A stretch of DNA of 64,000 nucleotides, from positions 492,542-556,541 of the forward strand of contig KB722755.1 of the NCBI GenBank assembly GCA_000349905.1. Reading direction: 5' to 3'. The DNA is from Volvariella volvacea V23. Lineage: Eukaryota; Basidiomycota; Agaricomycetes; Agaricales; Pluteaceae. The position numbers and the translations under genes were made by a program. The notes beneath the pieces were generated by a model. The model saw only the letters and a list, made by a program, of their open reading frames with translations, did not search any database and was not told the DNA's origin. Positions 20,183 to 32,123 of this stretch are shown piece by piece; the first letter of the stretch is position 1, and the number at the start of each line of letters is the position of its first letter.

Positions 20183-23100
20183 TCACGCTTCCTTTACAAT
20201 CCGGTGAATCTCCTCTAACCCTTCATCATGATCCCAGAACCTGGTATCCCATCCGTCCACGGTAGGCGGTACAGGAAGAGGAAGCACAGCTTTGCCTTTC
20301 GAAGGCTCCTCCAGCTCTCTCTCCGGTTCCGGTCTCGGACTAAACGGGTCGATCACCGTGCCCTCCCCAACAACCGTCGTCCCATCCACAGTCTCGATAT
20401 CGTTGATCTCATCCTCAATATCCCTCATATCCTCCTCCCGCATCATTTCAGGCGAGTCCGGGCTAAAGTCCCCGTTGGTGCCCTCCAAAAGGATACTCGA
20501 GTCCGGCTCGCCCCTCTTGAGTGGATTACTCGACGAACCGGACCCGTTCGGTTCCGTGCTCGTGCCTTCGACAAACTCCTTCCCATCCTCTCCCTTCTTC
20601 AACGCGCTCCCAGTGCCGCTCACGATGCCCAAAAACCTCTCCCTAACCACACGCTCATCCATCTCCCTCTCCACCCTCTCCACACTCCCAGCCCAATACA
20701 GCTTCTCCACAACGTGGCTGACGACCCTCTTCAGGATTATATACCCATGCGACGCAGCGAGTGCGATCACCAGCGCGGTGATCAGCAGGTCCTTTGTCGC
20801 TTGAGAGTCGTGTTCGTGCGAAGAACCTGAGAACGAGGACCCAGAGTCGACTGTTGCTCCAGCAGCGGTGAACAACTGCCGATGGACCTTCTCAATTATA
20901 CTCGACTGAGAGGCGGGTGCTGAGAAGGTTTCCATCCCGCTGGCAGAGCCAAGGGCGTCTGATGGCGTGGGATGCAGGAAGGAAGGTGATGAGGATGGAG
21001 GGCGGAAGAGATAGACGAGCGCCGAGTTGCACAGGGCTCCTAGCCAAGTTAGGAACGTCATTGCGTCTAGCCAGGGCCCGATTGTGTCTGTGCGGATGGC
21101 AGACAGTGGACGGCGGTGGTGGACCGTGATCTTGAACGCGTCAGAGCGGATTTCGAAGATATTGTTGATGAGGGCCATCACTACCGAGAAACGGTCAGCA
21201 GAGATATCCAAGGGCATAGCTGAATGACATACCAGGTGCTAGATACCAGATGCCGCTCCACAGAACGACATAACCAAACTGAACGACCATCTCATTGTAG
21301 TCCTCGAAAAGCGTGTACTCGGGCAGAGCAACCTCCGCCCGTACATGATCAAGGTATTCCCTCTCCTCCAACCCGCCCTTTTCCTGCTCATCCTCGAATA
21401 TCACTCTCTTCTTCGGCATGGGCGTCCCCACCGTCGGACTACCCGTTGCGTTTGAACTCGAGCTCGCAGCAGGCGCCGGTGTCTCCGCCGAACTCGACGA
21501 AGCTTCATTCAGCGACGGAGGAGCTCCCGATCCCGAGAGAGTTCGGTTCCTCTTTCCGTTCTCAATCTTCCCTTTACCCTTCGCCTTCGCCTTCTCTCCC
21601 TTCAACCTCTCAAGCACATAGGGAACGACGTCTCGCATAACGAACGGCAAGCCAACCTCCACAAACGTATTCACAATCTGGTTCGTCACTGTATACGCAA
21701 ACATTTGGTCCTTCAACCGGCTGGGGTTCAGCTTCCTCCTCGCGTTGCTTCTGTCCATCTCCCAGAAGCTTTCGTGGTGGTGATGGTGGTGATGGTGATG
21801 GTGATGCCCGTCTGAAGTCCCTTGAGCACCAGAGGCGGAGAGCGTCTCCATTACCGTTGACGTCAAGTTTTCTCCTTCACCCGTTAGCGCGGCGGTGGAG
21901 CGCGACGAGTTGGAGCGAATCCACAGGGCATTCTGCACCCACGCCATGATTCCTTCGCCAAATGGAACATAAACGAAGGCGCTGAGCGCCAAACCTCCAT
22001 AGGCTACGATGGCACTCATGATGAAGGTCTTGATGGTCAGAGAGGCTTCGTATGTTGATTCGTGCGCGTGATTCTCCCAGTCGGTCAAGCTTCGCGCTAG
22101 GGATTGGTAGATGGCGAGGAATCGGGGGACTAGGGCCACGAAGGCAAGTGTAGGTGCCAGCGACTGTGCGATTGTTTTAGTCAGTGGTGTTCATACTCGG
22201 AGGGAAACACGTACGATGAATCTATTACCTGGCCCAGTATACAGGTGAGCCACAAACGCCTCGAACACAAAGATTGCTGTCAGCAACGCGAACAGCACCC
22301 CTGCGAACGTTAAAATCACAGGTAAGCTTGCAAGCACCTTCAACTCTCTTCTCCACCACCCCGTACCACCTTCCAAGCTTCCTAGGCCACTCAAATCAGC
22401 CCCACTCCCCATTAGGGCACCATTCTGACTCCCAGAGATTGTTTCCTTTTTGTATTGCGCCCGCCGCTTCTCGACGCGAAAACTTCCCCGCGTTCCCCAA
22501 CGCAGAGAGAGGATACGTTCGTGCACGCGCCACCATTCCGTGAATACAGTTGACCATATTAGAAGTAGGAGAGAATACGTTGCTGAGTATGGGGCGTAGA
22601 AAAAATGCGATATAACTCCAAGGGCGGCGGGAAATATTAGGAATGTTGTGTAGGATGATAAGAATGCGAAATATAGTGCGATTGGTTCACCGAACTGTAT
22701 CACGCAAGGTTAGCCTTATCGAGACGGACAAAGAACATCCGCACCTGCTCCCGAATCTTGTCTAGCTGTACAGTTGTTATGTCTCGTATACTCCAAAGTT
22801 TGACCCAAGCTTCGTTGAACTCCTTATCGTGTAGGGCCATAACGGACTCAACCATATCCCATTCGGCGACTCCGGGTGTGATTCCCAGCCCACCGTCAGA
22901 AGGCATGGACGTCACAAAGCTGTAGACCAGTCTTAGCCTATCGGCCGGAGATAGGTGCACCCTGTTCGCCTCCACCCCCGTCCGAACAGGTGTGACCGGA
23001 AGCCCAGACAAAAAGTCAGACTCCCTGTGAAAAGTGCTTCAGCATACAATTTGGGTGATCACCGGGCGATAGCACGAGCGCTGCTCGGGCTGAGACCTCG

Positions 23101-23369
23101 ATGTCCAGAATCCAGATGAGATAGACGCACCGTTCGCGCTTGATGAGATTAACTACGTGCTCCCTCGGACATGTCACAAACACCAGCAGGTGCCCGAGTG
23201 CCTCTCCTCTCCTGCCCACGGCCTTGAGCCCGGCATACGTTAGCGTATCTAATAGCTTCGAATACTGTCTCTCGGCCTTGGTCGCGTCCTGGCGCAGCTG
23301 CTGCTTCGGAAGGCTGGTTTTGCGAGTGGCGCGGAAGGTGATGATCAGGTCTACCTCGGGTGGTGACAT
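20183..23369 (-). CDS. TMEM16/anoctamin family Ca2+-activated lipid scramblase or channel
   Basis: Five exons on the minus strand: 23131-23369, 22745-23024, 22215-22694, 21233-22163 and 20183-21180. The match is to fungal TMEM16 proteins (nhTMEM16/afTMEM16), Ca2+-gated phospholipid scramblases, and to yeast Ist2-like proteins. It has an N-terminal cytosolic domain with LLVFVTCPREH; ITPGVAEWD and FNEAWVKLWS before TM1; GEPIALYFAFLSSYTTFLIF (TM1-2); and HLYTGPGNRFI followed by SLAPTL. Ca2+-site residues are in place: QIVNTFVE (Asn and Glu, TM6), DYNEMVVQFGY (Asp and Glu, TM7) and NIFEIRSDAFK (Glu and Asp, TM8). Oddities are a long Ser/Pro/basic insert after TM6 and a run of 11 His (21774-21806) in the loop before TM6. 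The start is the first ATG after the upstream stop that fits the family length. The exon 1-2 junction was chosen by phase and family alignment. Confidence 0.9.
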
Positions 23370-23968
23370 ATCATGTAGAAATTGCAGCGCTGGGCGCTGG
23401 CGGAGGTGATGAGGATGGAGGGTGGTGAGGAGGAGCAAAGGACGCTGGAAATGGGGGTTCACTCATTCCGGGCCACGTGCTTGGACTTGACATCACCGTC
23501 GTGTCACGCATCCCCACCTCGCCCGGAAGCGAACGACCCCGGCCTCGTTTCAGCACCGCGGCGAGCACCAAGCCCGGCTTGGAGACACAAGAAAAGGATA
23601 GGCTAATACGCAGCGTAGCCAGAAGCTGACCGGTGGACATTTGGCGCAAGTTGGATACGAAACATGCAGGTTGAATACAATTTTGAAACACATCACATAT
23701 ACAGATCCCAGCCTGCAGTATTTGGACAACGAAGCGAACAGAGTATAAGTGAATTCTAAACGAGTGTGGTGGGATAGTAAGCCATACACGCGACCCAGAG
23801 CCCGGATTATAAACACCAATAAAGACATATAAGAAAAGTCGTCAGAGAGACCGAGATGATGGAAAGAAGAGGCCAAAAGTCGAAAAAACATCCCCACTAC
23901 CTATTCAACGCACGTATTATATTTTATTATTCCCTTCTCTTACAATATACACACCCCAGGACAGACCT
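23370..23968. other. intergenic between scramblase and ammonium permease A
   Basis: No gene seen. It holds the promoter side of the scramblase gene and the 3' flank of the permease gene, both on the minus strand. Confidence 0.6.
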
Positions 23969-25871
23969 TCAGTGGGTGTCCTCGCTGCGCTTCTCCTTGA
24001 AGGGATCGACGCCGACATAGTCATACGCGTACTCTCCCAACGAGGTCTCGTCTATTCCGAGTTCTTCGGTCATTTCACCAACCCGGAGGCGGAGACCAGG
24101 AATGTAATGCATGACCCACAGTATAAGGGTCTAGCAACTCGGTCAACGAACGGATGAGATGATGTAATAACGACTCTACTTACAGTCATGGCGAAGGAGT
24201 AGACGCAACCGACAATGCTATCAGCTGCTTGCCAGGCGAGTTGGACATAGTGTTGGTCGAGCCAACCACCTGGAATATCGGTGACACCATCGCTGCCAGC
24301 AATGCTGGCCTGAGCGAAAAACGCAGTCAAGATGTTGCCGACGAAACCTCCAACGGCGTGCGAGGCAAAGACCTAACAAAGGACGCCAATCAGAGGCCGG
24401 AGATCGAGTGCCGTAGTGCAAAGACCTACATCAAGGGCATCGTCGTAGCCTAGGATGAATTTGAGTTGAGTGGCAAAGTTGCAAACCGTGCCTGTGAGGG
24501 CGCCATAGAGAAGCGCAGCAGCTATAGGGGTTGATTGAGTTCAATGTTCATCGGGTTGGAATTGTTGGATACTCACGGACGGGGACAAATCCGGCTCCAG
24601 GGGTAATACCGACAAGCCCCGCGATAGCACCAGAGCAGAAGCCAACAGTCGACCATTTGCGTTCAATGCGGTAATCCTACCGGACAGAGTTAACGACATT
24701 CAGCACAGTAGAAAGTCAGCACTCACCCAAAGCATCCAAGTCAAGCCAGCAACGCTTGCCGAGAGATTGGTAACAATACATGCATGCGCGGCCCTCAAGT
24801 TCGCAGACAAGGCAGAACCACCATTAAATCCTGCCAACCACAAAAAGTCCCATTCAATCTCGGAAAACAACACACCAATCCGGAAACCAACATACCAAAC
24901 CAACCAAACCACAGCAACGCCGTTCCCAGCACAACATAGCTCACGTTATGCGGTCGATAGGCCAGCGCTTCCGTCCCGTAACCCCGTCGCTTGCCGAGGT
25001 AAATTGAAATCGCCAGTGCAGCGGTGCCGCTGTTGATGTGGATCGGGGTGCCCCCGGCAAAGTCTAAAACACCAAGGCGGCAGGCCCAGCCGTTGGGGTT
25101 CCATGTCCAGTAGGCGATTGGGTTGTAGACCAGGGTGGACCAGAGGACGACGAAGCAGAGCAAGGGGCCGAGGTGGGCGCGTTCTGCGAACCCGCCGAGA
25201 GCGAGCATCGGCCTGGGACGGGGAAGTCAGGGTGAGGTGGAGAGAATGGGAGGGAGCGTACGTGATAATGGCGAACATCAACTGGTAGATGCAGAATACA
25301 ACAGCTGGGATCTTGTCTGTGGCAACTGAAGGCTCTTCTAACACGCCCTTCAGTCCAAAGTATTCTGCTCTCATTGTTAGCGATATTTGTTCACAAGAGT
25401 ACTTGTGCTATCACTGACTAAAGTTTCCGATAATCTGGGAGCCAGTTTCTGAGAATGTTAGGGTATAACCCCATAGGAACCACTGCAAATCATGAGCGCT
25501 ACAGACCCCTTTCAACGGCAAAGCGCCCACCTGGATCGAGACTGCGGCAATGGTCATCATAGACAAATACATCATTGATAGCGCGTTCTTTCGCCTTCAC
25601 CCTCCGTGAGTAGGCGCGCACAAATTAGAATCCGATTCATTGAATTCGCACCTCAGAAGTCCAGCGTAGAAGTACCCCAAGCCCGGTATCATCAACCAGA
25701 CAAGGGTTGCCGATGCAAGCACCCATGCGATATCTCCTGGGTTGTACACCATCGGCTCTGTATTTCCTGGCTGGGTGGCCACAATTGACCCCGCTATTCA
25801 AGTTTCAGTATACACTGTATGCACAACAGGTTCGAGGCGGACTCACAAGCATCGAATGTTATATTTACCAT
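23969..25871 (-). CDS. ammonium permease (Amt/Mep), copy A
   Basis: Plasma-membrane ammonium transporter. The start ATG at 25871 gives MVNITFDA, then an intron, then GSIVATQPGN...VYNPGDIAWVLAS (TM1). About eleven exons with short introns follow. Landmarks are FSETGSQ; the ammonium-pathway Asp in DFAGGTPIHINSG with the first pore His in the same motif; WFGWF; the second pore His in ASHAVGG; and PGGWLDQHYVQLAWQ near the last TM. A cytosolic tail ends EKRSEDTH. The twin-His pair is intact. Having His (not Glu) at the first site is the Mep2-type state, linked in yeast to high affinity and signalling; that link is inference here. Copy B lies 2.5 kb upstream on the same strand with the same architecture, so the two come from a tandem duplication with later divergence. 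Confidence 0.92.
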
Positions 25872-28345
25872 AGGCTATTAACCGCCTTTATGTACTGAAT
25901 CCAAGATGCTCCACGGGACACGAATAAATCTCGAGCGCAATGAGACCTCGACTGAAGAAGTTATAGATGGAAGGAGAGGAAGGAGGATCCTATAACGAGG
26001 AGATCCAGGCGTGGAAGCAAGGAAGGAATACTTAAGAGGAGCCCGTGTCACTTGGACAGATTGAAAGGGGAAGATGAAGAGTCAGAGGGAGGGTTGTGGG
26101 GATGGCAAACTGGGTCGTGCCGGATAGATTAATTTTTCTCCTCTCGCCCAGCCTGCAGGGAGCGCGATCTCCCCAAAAGTCATGCCTAAATGAAGAGCAA
26201 GGTTGATATCCGACCTATCGACTGGATTCAATCACAGCGACGCCCTGCCCTTACCTGCCCTTTACGTACCAAGAGATTCTTTGTGTGTCCGTAAGGTTCG
26301 TAGGTGGCGGGGTTAAGCCCCGGTATGGTCCCAGGATACCCGCTCCTCTCCCGCAGCTGCATGTAGATAAGACGCGGCTGATGCTCCAATGGTCGGTGAT
26401 GCTCCCGCTCTCCCCACACATGCGCGCGTATCGCGTCTAAATTGAGGTGGAGGAAGATGTGTTTGTCACGCTGTGACACGACGCCATGCCTCCGCCCACC
26501 ACCATCACAATCAATTTCGACACCAACACCGTCAATATCGCTCTTCCACGTTCAATAACCCACAAATCAGTGATACCAAAATTTTTTCCATTTGCACCCG
26601 CTCATGCTGAACTATCACCACGGTCCAGGCATCCAGCGAAACTTTATCAGCGCTCGTCGTAATCAGGAAGGTCTTGTCCAACCACACACAACACGAGATG
26701 TGGATCTTTTAGCAACACTGATGAACATTCCATACTGTCCTGCTTTACGTTCGAGTGATAAGCCCCTCCAGGCTAATCGCCTTTCCTGCCCTATCAGCCA
26801 GCGCTCGTACCCGAGAATCCCATGATCCTGCGAGCGCCCCTGCTCCACCTTTCCCCAGGTCAGCTTGCTGGACAAAAGGCTATGACCTGCGAACACTCTA
26901 CTACGATTTATAGACTCGACCTCACCCCCCTAAATGAGCATGCTGACCTGCAGATTATCGCCTGTGATGAGGATAAGTGAATAGGTGCTTAAGCTATAAC
27001 GTTGGCGGGGCACGGCCATCACAGTTGTGGCGAGCGGCTCAGGGAAGAAAATTGAGGACAGCGGATTTGTGAAAGTGCTAAGAGTTTTTCTCTCCCCAAA
27101 TCCCATCGCTCTAGAACGTCCAAACCGGTTCGTGGCCGACCCGTGAGTTTGGTTTTTGAACCGTGGTGAAACCACGAAGCAAATATGGGCGCTATCAACC
27201 CTAGTAAGTACTATGTTATCTCAAAAAGGAAACGCTAGAATATCAAGAGATCGTGTGCTAGGACCTCTATAGTCTCTGTCATTGATGCGCGTCATGAAAA
27301 TTCCGGGAGAGCTGTCGCAGTAACACTTCTGACGCTTATCGCGGTTGTGTCTGACAAAGAATCTAAATTCGAAGCCATCACCGCGTAAAATGACAAAGTA
27401 CACTGTGTAGCTTATGCGTGCTCTAGGTCGAGAATTACCAGAATAGGTGGAATTCAATGTAATATGTTTGTTCACTAGACACATTCTGCTTCTGGACTTG
27501 CTATCTATATGACAGACTGCGATGCACGTCACCTGCGATTTACAAGTCAAGCGTGGTACACCGAACCTCATGCATGATATGATCGCCCACTCTCATGGCA
27601 TCTATATTACCTGCATAGCCTCCTTCGATTTAGACCCTGACAAAGCTCCACTAATTTCCGCGGGGGTATTTAATTATTATAATAAACATTCCATGAGGTT
27701 TTGCTGTTCTGAGTGGGTCCTCGGGCCGCTACCATCAAGGCCCCCGCTCCTACCTATTCAGTTAGCCATATGCCCTATTAGTGCCCGACATCTTCGCTGT
27801 CAATAGAGCTATGATCAGCTCAAGGATGAAGGTTATAGAACAAGGACTTGTATCCTCTTATCTACCTTTCCCCACGAGGCTGCGGTTTCGGAAGAACTAC
27901 TTAGGAGGATATGGTTGCCTTAGGGAAAAGGAATCATTGGTTAAGATAACTGTATTCAATACTTCACAGAATAGACAAGGGTTGTAAGGAATGTGTGAAC
28001 AAGGAGTGTAGGGAGTTGGGCAGGTATCTGGGTGCTTTTAAAGCAATATGGAAACACGGGGAAGTAAAGTAACACTACAGGGAAGAATTCAGGTTGAAGG
28101 TGTGGGAGTTCGTTGTACTGTATAAATTTGGGCAAAAAACTGGAGAGAAGGAGGAGGTTGATTGTCGCGGTTGGTTCGGTGCATATAGAGGTCGACTTGG
28201 TCTACGCGCAGTCCCTGGAGAACCATTCCACGAAAAAGAGTTAAAAGAAAAACAATAATATTAATATCCGCTCTTGTAATGTTACAGTATATAACGATAT
28301 GACTGACCGACTGGGCTATCGGTCTGTAAATTCACCTCTCAGGCT
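25872..28345. other. gene-free stretch between the two ammonium permease genes
   Basis: About 2.5 kb with no supported gene. It includes the promoter of permease copy A (about 25872-26500). Open frames on either strand are short and mutually overlapping, without motifs. A GATAAG occurs near 26972, but single GATA motifs are expected by chance. No tRNA-like cloverleaf was recognised by eye. Confidence 0.5.
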
Positions 28346-30484
28346 CTATGCAGCCATGGTAGACCCCTCACTTCCGCGCTTCTCAACATATTCTCTGTTA
28401 TGGCTTCCGACACTTGATGGTCTGATGTGCGAGCTGCCCATCTCAGGGAGGAGAGCGACGTAGTCGTATGCAAACTCTCCCATATCAGCCTCGTCAATAC
28501 CAACCACCTCGGTTTCTTCCGAAACGCGAAGACGAAGGCCGGGGATGAAATGCATAATCCACAAGATGATGGTCTAAGTCGACAAGCCAAGATCATGAGA
28601 ACCAATACGGACAACGCGGGGCGCCAGGATATAACAAAGGGGGGAAAGAAGGGTGTACTCACAGTCATAACGAAAGAGTATCCCAAACCAGCGGCACTAT
28701 CGGCGAGTTGGTACGCGAGCTGGATGTAGTGGTGATCGAGCCAGCCGCCAGGGATTTCGGTGATTCCGTCAAACCCAGCTATGCTGGCTTGCGCGAATAG
28801 GGCCGTGAGGAGGTTTCCAACAATACCCCCAACTGCATGAGAAGCAAAGACCTGCAATGGGAAGTGCCGTTTTTAGTATCAGATGCCGAGGAGTCAATTG
28901 TGTAGGTAAAGGCAAGGCGAAAGCGATCATCGGGTGTGGGGTGTGGGAGGGGCTTGTCTTGGACAAGTGGACACGGGGACAGGAGAGACTCCGAGGGGAA
29001 GGGGGAAGGAATGTGCATATTTGGAAAACATGGGGAAGTGACGTACGTCGAGAGAATCGTCGTAGCCGCAGATGAACTTGAGCTGTGTGGCAAAGTTGCA
29101 AACGGTGCCAGCCATGAAACCGAACAGGACGGCCGCCGCTGAAAAGCAGAGTTTATGGTCAACTTGTTTGATGTGATTATGCTGAAGAAGACCTACGTGC
29201 ACCAACGAAACCAGATCCAGGAGTGATAGCGACAAGTCCAGCAATGGCACCAGAACAGAAGCCAACCGCAGACCATTTGCGTTCAATTCGATAGTCCTGA
29301 GTTCTCGTAAATCACGCTTTTCTGAGCGATGACTACAGGTAAAACCTACCCAGAGCATCCATGTCAAGCCGCCCACACTCGCAGCGAGGTTAGTTACGAT
29401 ACAAGCTTGTGCAGCCCTGAGATTGGCAGCAAGAGCAGAGCCACCATTGAAACCTTGGTGATAAGTATCAGCATCTCGAAAGTGTGCCCCGCGTAGATGG
29501 CATGCTTACCAAACCATCCGAACCAGAGGAAGATTGTTCCGAGAATGACGTAGCTCGTGTTGTGGGGCTTGTACGCAAGGGCTTCTGTGCCATACCCTCT
29601 GCGCTTCCCGAGGTAGATGGAGATGGCCAGAGCAGCCGTTCCGCTACTAATGTGGACTGGCGTGCCTCCTGCAAAATCGAGGCCACCGAGGACGAACGAC
29701 CATCCGTTAGAGTTCCATGTCCAGCAGGCGATGGGGCAGTAGACTATAGTTGACCAGATGAAAACGAACGCAAGCAAGGGACCGAGGTGAGCCCGCTCAG
29801 CAAAGCCTCCGATGGCTAGCATCGGGCTGTGTCAGGTGTCAGGAGATAATCTGGCAGATGGAAGAGCTGGGCGTACGTGATGGCAGCAAACATCAATTGA
29901 TAAACGCAGAATACGATGGAAGGGATGCGAGAGCTACCGATGGATGGTTGCTCAAGAACTCCCTTCAGGCCAAAATAACCTGTCAATGATGATAAGCCGA
30001 GGCGATACGCCTGGAATCATTTAGCTTACGAAGGTCTCCGATGTAGGCACTTCCTGTTTCACTGAATGCTAATGAAAAACCCCAGAAAAACCACTGTGAA
30101 ACACGCATGAGACGACACTGTATGACTCGCAACTGGCATACCCGTACCTGGAAGGATACTACCGCAATGGTCATCATGCTTAGATATATCATAGAGAGTG
30201 CATTCTTTCGCCTGTGGTGAAATTTGTTAACTTTAAACTATTCTTCAATATTTGACAGTATACTGACCTCAAAAGTCCCGAATAGAAGAAACCTACTCCA
30301 GGAACCATAATCCACACTAGCGCAGTGCTTGCTAGAACCCATGCAATATCTCCCGGGTTGTAGACGAATGGCTCGTCCGTCTGGACGTCTGCTATAATAG
30401 ACCCAGCTACAACGATTTTCAACAGAGAGTACGCCTCTTCTGAAGAAAAGCCAACTTACACGCATCATATGTTATGTTCACCAT
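28346..30484 (-). CDS. ammonium permease (Amt/Mep), copy B
   Basis: Paralogue of copy A. The ATG at 30484 gives MVNITYDA, then an intron in the same position and phase as in copy A, then GSIIADVQTDEPFVYNPGD. The Amt core is complete: FSETGSAYIGD, DFAGGTPVHISSG (Asp and first pore His), KRRGYGTEALAYKPHN, WFGWF, WMLW, CNFATQLKF, GYDDSLDV, ASHAVGGIVGN (second pore His) and PGGWLDHHYIQLAYQ. The C-tail after GEFAYDYVAL differs from copy A and ends EGSTMAA, so regulation through the tail may differ. Both pore His residues are kept, the Mep2-type state. Nitrogen-regulated expression is likely by family but is not shown here. Confidence 0.92.
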
Positions 30485-32123
30485 GGCTAATGGTCGTCTC
30501 TAACCGACGGGGGCAGCCAGAGTAATCGGTCTCTATAAGACAGAATAAAAGCGTTAAAGTTGGATCTGGAGGGAAAGAATTTGATGAACATCGCTCACTC
30601 TTACTTATGTATCATTGCTGTCTTGACTATTTTCGGTGAGAAGCACCGGATAAAAGCAGTCTTTGCCACATCCACACGCTCTCTGGTTCCTCGCTCTCGT
30701 AGTGAGGATCTGAATCTGCCAAAATTTTGCGGGTTAGCATGCTTGGTAATCCAGCAACAGGAGTCAGAACCCGCGCACAAACGTCAGAAGGGCATTCGTG
30801 GGGGAATTCATTTGGTGCCGAAGATAGGCGAATGCAATACCCATGAGGAAATCGCTGCTGCCCAAGAATGCGCCACGGCGTGGCGCGAGGCAGCTAACCG
30901 TGTCTGGGTCGTGAACGTCATCCCTCCCCTGGTGATGCGCCGCTGTGGCTGAGCCCCTGGGGCCTCGAGAGCCTTTATCACTGTGTGGCGATATTAAGTC
31001 CGGCTATTACATCGTATCTCTGAATACTATAAACTCACTGGACCGTTATCATCTCAGTACACGTTCATCGAAGCTGGACAGATGGCGAGGCCATCGGAGG
31101 CTCCCTCCGACTACGTTCTAGCTTTCTTCTTCGCCTTGGCGAGATAGGAGACAGCGGTGCCCATCTGCAATTCGTGGTGACAAGCCGTATGGAAAAGCGT
31201 CGCTGATCTAGCCATGAAAGTGCACTCCCTACGCGACGAGTTAAGTAGAGAAGGTCAATTTCTTTGTGGCTTTGCGGCTGACTGTCATCCACTTGCAGGC
31301 CTCTTCAACGATTTTCCGCTCCAAAGCGGTTGAGTGAGATTCCCAGAAAGTCTTGCTTCCATGTAATAAAAATATGGCGTGGCTTCGGGATGAACTCAAA
31401 ATACCTCCGCACACGGTCGGCACCGCCCATTTGGCTACCGCTATGCACTCCGACTTGCCACTAGACGGTGGTCTTCCACAACAGGGTGGCTCTCCACTAG
31501 TACGCCTGCACTCTACAACGTGCTAAAATTACCTGAACCATTATGCCTTTCGTGCACAAGCGCAGTGCTGAGTCCAGACTGGTCTAACTCCCTGTCCTAG
31601 CCCCAGGGCACTCAGTCGACGGTGATTGGCCGATAACATGGGAGTTGATGTCGCACATGTTGAGCGTATTTTTCTCTCTAATTTCAGCCACGTATGTTTC
31701 CGCGCGCCAAATCATCGTGCTATGGCTACCGAATCCACAAAACATCAATCTGCGCCAAATCAAGACTTCTCCGACCGGAATAACTTGGCTAGCCCCATCC
31801 CTTCCGATACAATCTCCAAGTCCGCGATGGCTGTCAAATGTGCTCACGCGAGTGCAGCCTCCCGATTCCATCTTATCTCTATTTCAATAACGTGACACGA
31901 CATGGGGCAGGAGAACCCAAGAGAAGCCTAGTCCGGCAGCTCCCTATGAACTTGGAGGCGTTGGAATTCCCAAATGGCCCGCACTTTTTTGCAGCGCTAG
32001 CTAGACGGAGTCCTTTGCGCTGCTTTATCATTGCCCCCACACCCGCCGGTGTATGCTCCTTCTCGATTGCCCAGCAGCCCGCGGCTGATTTGCTTAAGGG
32101 AGTCCACTTTCACATTACGTGCA
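30485..32123. other. gene-free divergent intergenic region
   Basis: It lies between the minus-strand permease B start and the plus-strand methyltransferase start, so it holds both promoters. Short open frames near 30560-30950 and 31620-31900 lack motifs. A lone CCAGACTGGTCT near 31573 matches the core of the minisatellite at 4 kb. Confidence 0.5.
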
